Source: an alpha proteobacterium U9-1i
GTDB taxonomy: Bacteria > Pseudomonadota > Alphaproteobacteria > Caulobacterales > Aquidulcibacteraceae
NCBI GenBank assembly: GCA_000974665.1
Contig: BBSY01000002.1
Location: 558,001 to 622,000, forward strand
DNA length: 64,000 bases
Direction of reading: 5' to 3'
Of the stretch, positions 1 to 8,365 are shown in pieces. A program made the translations under genes and the position numbers. Every line of letters begins with the position of its first letter. Position 1 is the stretch's first letter. The notes under the pieces are model-generated. The model was given only the letters and a program-made list of their open reading frames with translations. It was not told the origin of the DNA and did not search any database.

Positions 1-108
1 GGACTGTTGGCCCAGCAGGTAAACGAGCCGTGAAAATGCGCTTCCGAAACGTGATTAAGCCTCGGTAATTAAGGTAAAGTTTCGGGTCGCGATTGAAGCG
101 CCGCACGC

Positions 109-137
109 AAAAAAGGCGGCCCTCGCGAGCCGCCCTT
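109..137 (-). terminator. Rho-independent terminator of the ammonium transporter gene
   Basis: A 6-bp GC stem (GGCGGC at 115-120 pairing with GCCGCC at 129-134) closes an 8-nt loop. On the minus strand it is followed by a run of six T (positions 114 down to 109). It lies 24 bp past the stop codon of the transporter gene, where an intrinsic terminator is expected. Confidence 0.85.
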
Positions 138-160
138 TCCGCTTTCGATACGTTGGAATT

Positions 161-1690
161 TTAGGCGTGGTAGGCCGCTTCGCCGTGTTCGGAGATGTCG
201 AGGCCTTCTTGCTCGACGTCCTTGGACACACGCAGCAGACCCAGCACCCGCAACACGCCCCAGACGATCGCACTGCCGATTCCAGACCAGAGGATGGTGG
301 TGAGCACGCCCTTGGCCTGCGCCAACACTTGCGTGCCGGCGCTGTAGGCGAGCGCGTCACAGGTCGAGATGTCGCCATCCGCCGCGCAGGTCGTGTAATC
401 GACAATGCCCGCGCCACCCCAATCGGGATTGACGAGCAGGCCGGTCGCGAGCGCGCCGACGATGCCGCCGACGCCGTGGATGCCGAACACGTCAAGCGCA
501 TCGTCGTAGCCGAGCGCGTTCTTGATCGCCGAGCAGGCGAGCAAGCTGATGGGCGAGACGACGAGGCCGAGCACGATTGCGCCCATTGGGCCAGCGAAGC
601 CGGCCGCTGGCGTCACCGCGACAAGGCCCGCGACGATGCCCGAGCACAGACCGAGCAAGCTCGCGCGGCCCTTTGTGATTTGCTCGAACAGCACCCACGA
701 GAAGCCCGCGGCGGCCGTGGCGAGGAACGTGTTCGCCATGGCGAGCACCGAGTAATAATTGCTCTCAAGGTTGGAGCCGGCGTTGAAACCGAACCAACCG
801 AACCAGAGCAGACCCGTACCGATCAGCACCATCATCAACGAGTGCGGCGGCATCGGCTCTTTCTTGTAGCCGGCGCGCGGTCCGAGAATGATGGCGCCAA
901 CAAGTGCGGCGATACCCGAGTTGATGTGGACGACGGTGCCGCCAGCGAAGTCGAGGGCGCCGAAATTCCAGATAAAGCCGCCAACGACGGCGAAATCTGG
1001 ATCGTTCGCGGCGCCGACGGCGACAGCGTCCGGGCCGGGCCACCACCAGACCATGTGCGCCATCGGATAATACACGAGCAACGGCCACAGGATCGCGAAC
1101 ACGACCACGCCTATGAATTTCACGCGCTCAGCCAGACCGCCGAGCACGAGCGCAGCCGTGATGCACGCGAATGTCATCTGGAACACGACGAAGACGAGTT
1201 CCGGCAGATAAACACCGGTCGAGAACGTCGCGACGAGATTGTCGGCGAGATCGGAGCCGTCCGCCCCATCCATCAGGAAGAAGCGCGCCGTGCCGCCGAT
1301 GAATTGATCAAGGAACGCGGTGGGGCCAGTGGTGAAGGCCAGGCTGTAGCCAACAAGCGCGTACATGATCATGCCGATGACGGTGACGATGCCCACCTGC
1401 ATCAGCACCGACAGCGCGTTCTTGGTGCGCACCAAGCCCGAGTAGAAGAGCGCGAGCCCCGGGATGATCATCAGCAGAACGAGGACCGTGGACACCATCA
1501 TCCAAGCCGTGTCTGCCTTATCCACGGTCTGCGCAGGCGCTTCGACGAGCGCCGGGGCGACTTCAGCGACGGCTCCCGCGACCGCCGCGGCGGGCGCTGC
1601 CTCTTGCGCGAACGCCAACGCCGGGACGAGCAAAGCGCCCACCCCCAGCGCGACTGGCGCGGCGCGCCACATGAATTCTCTGAGTTTCAT
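161..1690 (-). CDS. amt: Ammonium transporter, Amt/MEP/Rh family
   Basis: This 509-residue inner-membrane channel takes up ammonium. An N-terminal signal-like segment ending near AFAQ (residues 1-29) and an Ala/Pro-rich stretch precede about 11 membrane helices. Family signatures are visible, including the two pore histidine contexts (VVHINSG and FGIHGVGG). The start ATG is preceded by a GGAGGGG ribosome site. In many proteobacteria amt is linked to the PII gene glnK, but no glnK is visible here, so it stands alone. It is divergent from the FAD hydroxylase gene across a 193-bp gap that must hold both promoters. Nitrogen control is likely from family knowledge; I saw no convincing sigma-54 site. 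Confidence 0.97.
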   Translation of the reverse strand: MKLREFMWRAAPVALGVGALLVPALAFAQEAAPAAAVAGAVAEVAPALVEAPAQTVDKADTAWMMVSTVLVLLMIIPGLALFYSGLVRTKNALSVLMQVGIVTVIGMIMYALVGYSLAFTTGPTAFLDQFIGGTARFFLMDGADGSDLADNLVATFSTGVYLPELVFVVFQMTFACITAALVLGGLAERVKFIGVVVFAILWPLLVYYPMAHMVWWWPGPDAVAVGAANDPDFAVVGGFIWNFGALDFAGGTVVHINSGIAALVGAIILGPRAGYKKEPMPPHSLMMVLIGTGLLWFGWFGFNAGSNLESNYYSVLAMANTFLATAAAGFSWVLFEQITKGRASLLGLCSGIVAGLVAVTPAAGFAGPMGAIVLGLVVSPISLLACSAIKNALGYDDALDVFGIHGVGGIVGALATGLLVNPDWGGAGIVDYTTCAADGDISTCDALAYSAGTQVLAQAKGVLTTILWSGIGSAIVWGVLRVLGLLRVSKDVEQEGLDISEHGEAAYHA

Positions 1691-1883
1691 TCCATTCCCC
1701 TCCGCATCGGGCCCGTGGTGTTCGAGTGGAAGGGATTGGCAGGGCTTGCGCGCGCCCTCGCAAGCAAAGCGGGCGCGCTAATGCTGCACCGCAACGATGC
1801 CGCTCAAAAAAGCGGCGCCCCGCCTAAGACTTGCGCTTGCCCGCCGCATCGACGGCGAAATGTTCCGTGCTTAGAAGGGGTTC

Positions 1884-3146
1884 ATGAGCCTCGCCCAGTT
1901 TGACGCGGATGTCCTGATCGGTGGCGGCAGCCTCGTTGGCCAGACCTTGGCGTTGGCTTTGAACCAGGCCGGCGCTTCGGTGATTGTGGTCGATGCGGCC
2001 AAGCCGTCTGAAACGCTGGCCGCCGATTTTGACGGCCGCGCGTTCGCGATCGCGTTTTCGTCCTACCGCATGTGGCGCGCGCTCGGGCTGGCGGACATGC
2101 TCGATCCTGTCGCGCAGCCGATCGCCGAAATCATGGTCACCGATGGTGCGTTGGGTGGTGGCGGCCGCAAGGGCGGGCCGTCGCTGCTGCATTTGCATTT
2201 CGACGGCGCGGAGCTGAACGCGGACGGCGAACCGCTTGGGCTGATGCTTGAGGCGCGCCACGTGCGCCTGGCGTTGGACAAGGGCGTGAAGGCCCAACCA
2301 GCGATCCAAATGATCCAGCCGATGTCGATCAACGCCATCGAGCGTGACGCGGCCGGCGTGACGGTGACGCTGGCGGATGGCAAAAGCTTGCGCTCGCGTT
2401 TGTTGGTGGGCGCCGATGGCCGCCGCTCCTTCGTGCGGCCGTGGGCGGGCATTCGCACGATCGGCTGGGATTATCCGGTGACCGCAATCGTCGCCACCAT
2501 CGCACACGACAAACCGCATGGCGGCGTCGCGCATGAGTACTTTTTGCCGAACGGCCCCTTTGCGATTTTGCCGCTAAAGGGTGAGCGTTCGAACATCGTA
2601 TGGGCCGAGCCGCGCGCAGCCGCGGACGTGTTGCTCAAAATGCCGAAGGCGGACTTCCTCGCGGAATTGCGCCGCCGCTTCGGCGATCATTTGGGCGCGC
2701 TAGACCTGGAAGGTCCGCGTTTTGGCTATCCGCTGTCGCTGCAATTGGCGGAGCGCATGATCGATACGCGCGTGGCGCTCGCAGGCGATAGCGCCCACGG
2801 CATTCACCCGCTCGCGGGGCAGGGTTTGAATCTGGGCTTGAAGGATTGCGCGGCCTTGGCCGAATGTGTCGCGGACGGCATGAGCCTAGGGCTCGATCCG
2901 GGCGAAGTCAGCGTGCTGGAGCGCTACCAACGCTGGCGGCGCTTCGACAATGTGTCGATGGCTTTAGGCATGGAATTCTTCGACAAGATGTTTTCGAACT
3001 CCGTCCCGCCTTTGCGCATCGCGCGACGGTTGGGATTGGCCGCGGTGAACGCGGCGGGCCCGGCGCGGCGCTTTTTCATGAAGTACGCCGGCGGCGCCGC
3101 GGGCGATCTGCCGAAATTGCTCAAGGGCGAAAGCTTGGCGGCTTAA
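1884..3146 (+). CDS. FAD-dependent hydroxylase, UbiH/UbiF/VisC/COQ6 family
   Basis: This is a 420-residue class A flavoprotein monooxygenase. The N-terminal dinucleotide-binding motif (IGGGSLVGQTLA, about residues 11-22) binds the FAD ADP moiety. The C-terminal GDSAHGIHPLAGQGLN motif (about residue 300) is the family signature contacting FAD ribityl. Members hydroxylate the ring of ubiquinone precursors. Which ring carbon this one modifies (UbiH, UbiF or UbiI-type) cannot be told from the sequence. The start ATG follows AGAAGGGG, a good ribosome site. The gene is monocistronic or loosely linked to the downstream oxidoreductase, 68 bp away on the same strand. Confidence 0.9.
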   Translation: MSLAQFDADVLIGGGSLVGQTLALALNQAGASVIVVDAAKPSETLAADFDGRAFAIAFSSYRMWRALGLADMLDPVAQPIAEIMVTDGALGGGGRKGGPSLLHLHFDGAELNADGEPLGLMLEARHVRLALDKGVKAQPAIQMIQPMSINAIERDAAGVTVTLADGKSLRSRLLVGADGRRSFVRPWAGIRTIGWDYPVTAIVATIAHDKPHGGVAHEYFLPNGPFAILPLKGERSNIVWAEPRAAADVLLKMPKADFLAELRRRFGDHLGALDLEGPRFGYPLSLQLAERMIDTRVALAGDSAHGIHPLAGQGLNLGLKDCAALAECVADGMSLGLDPGEVSVLERYQRWRRFDNVSMALGMEFFDKMFSNSVPPLRIARRLGLAAVNAAGPARRFFMKYAGGAAGDLPKLLKGESLAA

Positions 3147-3214
3147 ACGTCGCTATCACGTAGCGGCAATCGCGCTGGCTTGCGTTATGTGCGATTCATC
3201 GCCTCAATGTAGGC

Positions 3215-4300
3215 ATGACATCATTATTCGATCCGCTTCCGTTTCAGCGCGGCGCGCCGCTGAAAAACCGCTTCATGCTCGCCCCGCTCACAAATCTGCA
3301 AAGCCATCCGGATGGCGTGTTGAGCGATGATGAGTTCAAATGGCTCGTCAAACGCGCCGAGGGCGGCTTCGGTTTGACCATGACGTGCGCGGCGTCAGTA
3401 CAGTTCGAGGGCATCGGCTTTCCAGGCCAGCTCGGCGTCTATCACGATCGGCATCTGCCAGGCCTGACGCGCTTGGCGGAGGCGATCAACGCGCAAGGCT
3501 CGCACTCGGTGGTGCAACTTCACCACAGCGGGATGCGGTCGATGGAAAATGTCATTGGGCGGAAGCCGCAATGTCCATCCGACGATGCGGAAACTGGCGC
3601 CATCGCGATGACGCTCGATGAAATCAAACACACCGTCGATTGCTTCGTTAGCGCGGCGGCGCGCGCCGAGAAGGCGGGTTTTCAGGGCGCGGAGTTGCAC
3701 GGCGCACATGGTTATCTGCTCGCGCAATTCTTCAGCCCGCAATACAATCGCCGCGAGGACGCCTATGGCGGATCGCCCGAGAACCGCGCGCGTATCTTGT
3801 TTGAAATCATTGACGGGGTTCGCGCTGCCACGGGGCCGAACTTCACGCTCGGCGTTCGCCTTTCACCAGAGCGGTTCGGGCAGAAGCTCGACGAAGTCGT
3901 CGCGATCGCACAGCGCATCATGGATGATGCCAAGCTCGATTACATCGACATGTCGCTCTGGGACGCGTTCAAGCAGCCGCAGGATGAAGCGTTTCAGACC
4001 AAGAGCCTCGCCGCGTGGTTCACCGAGCTCAAGCGCGGCAAGGTGAAGCTCGGCGCGGCGGGAAAGATATTCACCGGCGCGCAGGCCGCACAAATTCTCG
4101 AGATGGGGTTCGATTTCGCGATCGTCGGCCGCGGCGCGATCTTGCATCATGATTTTCCGAAGCGTGTAGCGGCGGATGCGGCCTTCGCTTCGGTACGCAC
4201 GCCCGTGACGGCCGATTATTTGCGCAACGAGGGCTTGGGCGAGGCGTTCGTCAACTACATGCGCACATGGAAAGGTTTCGTCGAAGAGGCGGCTGCCTGA
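3215..4300 (+). CDS. NADH:flavin oxidoreductase, old yellow enzyme family
   Basis: A 361-residue TIM-barrel FMN oxidoreductase. The N-terminal segment KNRFMLAPLTN is the typical FMN-binding first strand. The HGAHGYLLAQFFSP stretch with the following NRR and GGSPENRAR segments is the hallmark of OYE and 2,4-dienoyl-CoA reductase-type enzymes. The C-terminal VGRGAILHHDFP is the phosphate-binding end. Family members reduce activated C=C bonds of enones or related compounds with NAD(P)H; the physiological substrate is not deducible. There is no C-terminal iron-sulfur/FAD extension, so it is a single-domain OYE-like protein. It is convergent with the SRPBCC gene, with only 3 bp between stop codons. 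Confidence 0.92.
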   Translation: MTSLFDPLPFQRGAPLKNRFMLAPLTNLQSHPDGVLSDDEFKWLVKRAEGGFGLTMTCAASVQFEGIGFPGQLGVYHDRHLPGLTRLAEAINAQGSHSVVQLHHSGMRSMENVIGRKPQCPSDDAETGAIAMTLDEIKHTVDCFVSAAARAEKAGFQGAELHGAHGYLLAQFFSPQYNRREDAYGGSPENRARILFEIIDGVRAATGPNFTLGVRLSPERFGQKLDEVVAIAQRIMDDAKLDYIDMSLWDAFKQPQDEAFQTKSLAAWFTELKRGKVKLGAAGKIFTGAQAAQILEMGFDFAIVGRGAILHHDFPKRVAADAAFASVRTPVTADYLRNEGLGEAFVNYMRTWKGFVEEAAA

Positions 4301-4303
4301 AGT

Positions 4304-4684
4304 CTAAGCCAAGTTACGCTTCACCGCCGCCAGTCCCGCCTCCATCAACGCCCGCACCTGTGTCGCCGCTTCGTTCGGCAGCAGGTCGCAACTCCAAATG
4401 ACGCGACTGCCGCTCCCGGCGGCGGCGACTTCAAACGTTGCATTGTGATGGGCGAAGCTGAGCGCGGAATAGGCGATTCGGCGGCGGTCATGATCGATGC
4501 CGATCAAGCGTTCGCGCACTTGTTGCCCATTGGCGAATGTCGCAACGCGCACATCGTCGCTCTCCAAACGACAATCGGTCAGCACGCCGGCGAAGGCCCG
4601 ATGCGCATTGGCGAAGTCCGCAAGGGCGGACCACGCCCGCTCCGGGGCTGCGGCGATCACTTCTTCCAGAACGATAGACGCCAT
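4304..4684 (-). CDS. SRPBCC-fold (START-like) protein
   Basis: A 126-residue protein of the polyketide-cyclase/START-like helix-grip fold, suggested by the opening IVLEEVIAAAPERAWSALADF (typical first strand and helix) and the C-terminal long helix. Such proteins bind hydrophobic ligands in a deep cavity; the ligand here is unknown. I chose the internal ATG at 4684 because AAGGAG sits 7 nt upstream. The longer open frame upstream overlaps the DUF971 gene and reads as non-coding. It is the last gene of the minus-strand group running down from 7450, but a 64-bp gap and its own ribosome site suggest partial independence. Confidence 0.8.
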   Translation of the reverse strand: MASIVLEEVIAAAPERAWSALADFANAHRAFAGVLTDCRLESDDVRVATFANGQQVRERLIGIDHDRRRIAYSALSFAHHNATFEVAAAGSGSRVIWSCDLLPNEAATQVRALMEAGLAAVKRNLA

Positions 4685-4748
4685 GTGATTTCTCCTTGTG
4701 TGGAGAGTGCGCGCCAACGCATCACGAGGCTTGGGAAAAATTGCGTGA

Positions 4749-5129
4749 TCAGGCTTCTGGGTGGACCTCGCGCGCCGATACGCGCGCGCGGTATTCCTTG
4801 AAAAGGCGCTCTTTGTCGCGACCGAGTTCGTAGAGGAAGTCCCACGAATAGAGGCCGGTGTCGTGGCCGTCATCGAACACGATCCGCACCGCATAGCGCC
4901 CCACCGGCTCGGCGCGAACCACGCCAACGCGCGCTTTGCCAACGATCAAGGGCCGTTCCACGCCGCCCCCATGTCCGCGCGCTTCCGCAGAGGGGCTCTC
5001 GACACGCAGCAACTCAAACGGAATCTCGTATGTCGCGCCGTCGTCGAAGGTCGCGCTCAAAGTTTTGCTCTCACGCTCAAACACGAGGTCGGTCGGCCAG
5101 GGGCGCTCAAGCGTGTGCGTCGCGCTCAT
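4749..5129 (-). CDS. DUF971 / GBBH-like N-terminal domain protein
   Basis: A 126-residue protein matching the small domain also found at the N terminus of gamma-butyrobetaine hydroxylases. It opens with strands around [17 protein letters not shown] and later has a characteristic [21 protein letters not shown] segment. Stand-alone copies occur next to iron-sulfur assembly or small housekeeping genes; their biochemical role is not settled. The start overlaps the stop of the Trm112-like gene by 4 bp (ATGA), so the two are translationally coupled. There is no metal-ligand cysteine set of the longer family members. Confidence 0.88.
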   Translation of the reverse strand: MSATHTLERPWPTDLVFERESKTLSATFDDGATYEIPFELLRVESPSAEARGHGGGVERPLIVGKARVGVVRAEPVGRYAVRIVFDDGHDTGLYSWDFLYELGRDKERLFKEYRARVSAREVHPEA

Positions 5130-5311
5130 TCATCTGCTCCAAGCTCGCGCGCTTCATCCACAAGCATGATCGCGACGCCGTCTCGCACCGGGTAGGCGAG
5201 GCGCGCTTTCTCACTCACCAATTCCTGACGCTGCTTGTCGTAGCGCAATGCACCGCGCGTCTGTGGACAGACGAGCACTTCAAGCAGCTTGGGATCGATG
5301 TCCGTATTCAT
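5126..5311 (-). CDS. Trm112-like family protein
   Basis: A 61-residue protein starting [16 protein letters not shown], the typical opening of the YcaR/Trm112-like family. It continues with [18 protein letters not shown], the conserved C-terminal strand. Eukaryotic and archaeal Trm112 activate methyltransferases; the bacterial small form is of uncertain role. Only one cysteine of the usual zinc ligands remains (VCP), as in many bacterial copies. I chose the ATG at 5311 over an upstream in-frame ATG because it gives the usual length and a 4-bp overlap with the LON-domain gene stop. Confidence 0.88.
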   Translation of the reverse strand: MNTDIDPKLLEVLVCPQTRGALRYDKQRQELVSEKARLAYPVRDGVAIMLVDEARELGADE

Positions 5312-5955
5312 TGCATGCGGCCTTCGCCGCTGTCGGTGCTCCACTCAAGGAGCGCGATGAGTGCGTCGCAACGCTCTGCAAGGGACGGCGCTTCCAGCAA
5401 AGCCTGCTTGGCTGGCGGATCGAACGGGCAGAGCACCGCGCATGCGTTCACAAGCGTTTCCGGCGCCGCCTCGTCGACGGCGGACCAATCGGTCTGGAGA
5501 CCGTGGATATCCACGTAGCGTTCCAAAGCTTCGCGCAAACGCTCCCGGTCGATGCCGGCTTTGGGCATGTATAGGTCAGCGCCGAACTCCTCGAACGTCA
5601 CGATCGCTTGGCGATATGGCGCGCCGCTGGTGAGCTCGCGTGAGATCCGAAATCGGCACACGCCGGTGAGCGTGATCAGGTAACGGCCGTCATCGGTTTC
5701 AGAGAAGGTCGTTATCCGGCCAACGGTGCCGACCTCCGAAAGCGCTGGGTTCGGCGAATTTTCATCGCCGACCGCCGGTTGGATCATGCCGATCAAGCGA
5801 TCGCCCGATAACGCGTCATCGACCATGTTGAGATAGCGCGGCTCAAAGATGTTGAGCGGCAGCACCCCGCGCGGAAACAGGATCGCGCTCGGCAGCGGAA
5901 ACAGCGCGATCGTCTGCGGCAGATCCGCAGCTTTGCGGTATCCCCACTGGCTCAT
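5308..5955 (-). CDS. LON N-terminal (substrate-binding) domain protein
   Basis: A 215-residue stand-alone homologue of the Lon protease N-terminal domain. The segment [25 protein letters not shown] is diagnostic, and there is no AAA or peptidase domain. Such proteins are thought to bind unfolded or specific proteins; their partner protease is not established. The start overlaps the CnoX stop by 4 bp and the stop overlaps the Trm112-like start by 4 bp, so it sits in the middle of a translationally coupled chain. The pairing with a thioredoxin-type chaperone is common in Alphaproteobacteria and fits protein quality control. Confidence 0.92.
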   Translation of the reverse strand: MSQWGYRKAADLPQTIALFPLPSAILFPRGVLPLNIFEPRYLNMVDDALSGDRLIGMIQPAVGDENSPNPALSEVGTVGRITTFSETDDGRYLITLTGVCRFRISRELTSGAPYRQAIVTFEEFGADLYMPKAGIDRERLREALERYVDIHGLQTDWSAVDEAAPETLVNACAVLCPFDPPAKQALLEAPSLAERCDALIALLEWSTDSGEGRMQ

Positions 5956-6848
5956 GAGAACAGCAACGCTGAAAGGCGGCGGCGGCCATTCTTCGCCACG
6001 TCGGACATTGCGCCCGCGGCTTCGAAAATCTTCAGCAGCTGCAAGCGCGCCGCGTCTTCATTCCAATCGCGCTTGGCTTCAATGATCGCGAGCAATTCGT
6101 CCGCCGCGCCGGCGAGATCACCCTTTGCGGCGAGCGCGCCTGCCAAGTCGAAACGCGCTTGATGGTCCGCCGGATTGGTCCGCACTGCGTGCAGCAACGC
6201 TGAGGTATCATCGCCGCCGCCCGCTTGCGCGGCGAGATCAAGCGCCGCGCGGACGCCGGCGACGTCCGGATCGTTGGCTTTTTCCAGAGGGATCACGTCG
6301 AGAATCTCGCGCGCTTGCTCAGGCTCGCCGGTCAGCAGATAAACCCGCGCCATACCCGCGAGCGCTTTGACGTTTTCGGGATCGATCTGCAGCACTTGCG
6401 CGAAGCCTTGCGCTGCACCGCCAAAATCATTGAGCGCAAGGCTTTCCGCAGCCTGTGCGAAGAACTCTTCCAAGTCGGCGCTCATATCGGCGCCAGCGAG
6501 CTTATCGACGAAAAGCTTGATCTGGCTTTCCGGGATCGCGCCCATGAAGCCATCCACCGGGCGGCCCTTGTCGAACGCGTATACGGCCGGGATGGAGCGC
6601 ACGCCGAGTTGGCCCGCGACACCTGGGTTCTCATCGATATTGATTTTCACCAGCCGAACTTTGCCCTTCGCCGCGCGCACGGCTTTTTCGAGCGCGGGCT
6701 GCAATGTCCGGCAGGGTCCGCACCAGGGCGCCCAAAAATCAACGATCACCGGCGCCTCGCGCGACGGCTCGATCACGTCGGCCATGAAGCCCTGGTCCGT
6801 GCCGTCTTTGATCGGGTCGGTGGCGGCCGCGGCGTCCATGAAAGTCAT
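5952..6848 (-). CDS. cnoX: Thioredoxin-domain co-chaperone, CnoX/YbbN family
   Basis: A 298-residue protein. Residues about 15-125 form a thioredoxin fold with an intact WCGPC active site (APWCGPCRTLQP). Residues about 130-298 are helical with TPR-like repeats. This layout is that of CnoX/YbbN, a holdase that protects proteins during hypochlorite stress and hands them to GroEL/ES or DnaK. Unlike the E. coli protein, whose active site is degenerate, this copy keeps both cysteines, as in Caulobacter-type CnoX with thioredoxin activity. It overlaps neighbours by 4 bp on both sides. Confidence 0.93.
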   Translation of the reverse strand: MTFMDAAAATDPIKDGTDQGFMADVIEPSREAPVIVDFWAPWCGPCRTLQPALEKAVRAAKGKVRLVKINIDENPGVAGQLGVRSIPAVYAFDKGRPVDGFMGAIPESQIKLFVDKLAGADMSADLEEFFAQAAESLALNDFGGAAQGFAQVLQIDPENVKALAGMARVYLLTGEPEQAREILDVIPLEKANDPDVAGVRAALDLAAQAGGGDDTSALLHAVRTNPADHQARFDLAGALAAKGDLAGAADELLAIIEAKRDWNEDAARLQLLKIFEAAGAMSDVAKNGRRRLSALLFS

Positions 6849-7450
6849 GCAATGGGATCCTTACGTTGGCCCTCAACATGGGCTGGCGCATCGTCCTGAT
6901 CAATCATCGGCGCAACCAGACTTGGTGTTCCATCGCGCGCAAGCGCAATGCGTGTCGGCGCGTGTCTGGTGGCGGCGAGAAAGGCGAGCATGTGGGCTGG
7001 GGAAATCGCCGTGGTGGCGTCGTTGGTGAGGGGGTGGAAGTTGACCAGGGCGTGGCCGAAGAAGCCCTCGTCCAAAAGCACGCGCACGCGCTGTTGGCGA
7101 TCGTTGATCAGCGCAAACAGCGTCACCGATCCGGGCGTGACGCCCAAGTAGTCCATCAACAGCTCAGCCGAGCCGAAGCTGAAGCGGCCGGCGCCGATGA
7201 GCTTGGACACGGCGTTGAGATCAATGACGCTATCGCCGAGCGCGCTGAACAGGTAGATCGCGCCTTTTTTGTCCTTTAAGAACAAATTCTTGGAGTGCCC
7301 GCCAGGCATCTTCGCCTTGAGATCCGCGCCTTCATCCACGGTGAATACGGGCCGGTGACGCGTGGTGGCGTGAGCGATGCCCAGGGCGTCGAGATAGGCC
7401 AAGAGATCTTGTTCAGTCGCAGGCACGCCTCCTATTGGCGCGTCGGCCAA
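6845..7450 (-). CDS. Prolyl-tRNA editing protein ProXp-ala (YbaK/PrdX-type)
   Basis: A trans-editing deacylase that hydrolyses Ala-tRNA(Pro). It contains the YbaK/EbsC fold with PATEQDLLAYLDALGIAH at the start, the central KNLFLKDKKG segment carrying the catalytic lysine, and the late FFGHALVNFHPLTND segment typical of ProXp-ala. The long open frame to 8278 is mostly antisense to the DUF6065 gene, so the true start is near 7450. There is no ATG in the right place. Candidates are TTG at 7450 (201 aa) and GTG at 7426 (193 aa), with AGGAGG sitting only one base before the GTG. The first gene of the chain, it is divergent from DUF6065 with about 21 bp between starts. Confidence 0.85.
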   Translation of the reverse strand: MADAPIGGVPATEQDLLAYLDALGIAHATTRHRPVFTVDEGADLKAKMPGGHSKNLFLKDKKGAIYLFSALGDSVIDLNAVSKLIGAGRFSFGSAELLMDYLGVTPGSVTLFALINDRQQRVRVLLDEGFFGHALVNFHPLTNDATTAISPAHMLAFLAATRHAPTRIALARDGTPSLVAPMIDQDDAPAHVEGQRKDPIA

Positions 7451-7471
7451 GGAACGTCTAGGACGGAAGCC

Positions 7472-8227
7472 ATGAAACTCATGTGTTATCAGGTCGATCC
7501 GTCGGCCGCTCCGCTGGTTCCGGGAACGCCCGACCGGGAATGGATGGACCGCTTCTCCGATCGACACCCGTACCGCTGCCTGCCGCTGGTGGTGGCCAAC
7601 ACAACGGGCTGGGAGCTGCAATCTCCCGTGTCGTTCACGGCGTCCTGGAATGGTGGCCCCCGCATGGAGGACATCCGCCTCGATCCCGACGGCGACACCC
7701 CGCGCGCTTTGCTGGATCGCTGGGCGGTGTCGCATTTCTCCGGCGGCGTGCTGACATTCCACACCGGCTACCTTTTCCGCACAGAACCCGGCTGGGACCT
7801 CCAAGTCGCCGGCCCGCCGAACCACATCAAGGACGGCATTCAGCCGTTGGTCGGCGTTGTCGAAACGTATTGGCTGCCGTTTCCGTTCACGATGAACTGG
7901 CGTTTCACGCGGCCGGGCATGATCTCGTTCAAGAAGGGCGAGCCGTTCTGTTTCATCACGCCGATCCCGCATGAGCAGATCGATGCGTTTGAGCCGATCG
8001 TAAAATCGATCAGCGATGATCCCGAATTGCAGCGCCAATACATGGCGTGGGGCGAGAGTCGTACGAACTTTCTGAATAAGCTCTCGGACAAAGAGAGCGA
8101 TGCGGTGAAGCACGGCTGGCAGCGCGATTATTTTCGCGGGCGAACGCCAGAGGGCCACGTCGCGCCAGACAGCCATATAAATCGCAGACGCCTCAAGCCG
8201 CCGCGCAAAGCCGGACCCGGCGAATAG
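7472..8227 (+). CDS. DUF6065 family protein
   Basis: A 251-residue soluble protein, opening MKLMCYQVDPSAAPLVPG, with many Trp and Pro residues and a conserved core (LPLVVANTTGWELQSP and NFHF-like TFHTGYLFRTEPGWDLQV). It is recognised as DUF6065. No catalytic motif is obvious and its function is unknown. Family members occur near secondary-metabolite or tailoring genes, but here it is divergent from the ProXp-ala operon and single. The start follows a weak GGACGGAAG ribosome site. Confidence 0.8.
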   Translation: MKLMCYQVDPSAAPLVPGTPDREWMDRFSDRHPYRCLPLVVANTTGWELQSPVSFTASWNGGPRMEDIRLDPDGDTPRALLDRWAVSHFSGGVLTFHTGYLFRTEPGWDLQVAGPPNHIKDGIQPLVGVVETYWLPFPFTMNWRFTRPGMISFKKGEPFCFITPIPHEQIDAFEPIVKSISDDPELQRQYMAWGESRTNFLNKLSDKESDAVKHGWQRDYFRGRTPEGHVAPDSHINRRRLKPPRKAGPGE

Positions 8228-8365
8228 GCGCGCGCTCGCGCGATCAAATGAGCGCACACGCAACGCGCATAACAACAAATGTTAGATTTCAGCGTAGTGC
8301 GAATTACCTTAGGGAAATGAGCGCATTCTCCGACGGTCGGCATAGGCCGTTCGGAGGGGCGAACG

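Noticed and set aside
1735-1760. Sigma-54-like sequence TGGCAGGGCTTGC near the amt promoter
   Set aside because: The GG-GC spacing is 2 bp short and it lies on the plus strand, away from amt.
167-1903. 578-codon open frame on the plus strand opposite the ammonium transporter
   Set aside because: It mirrors amt codons, is extremely rich in Arg, His, Glu and Asp, and has no family features; antisense frames stay open in GC-rich DNA.
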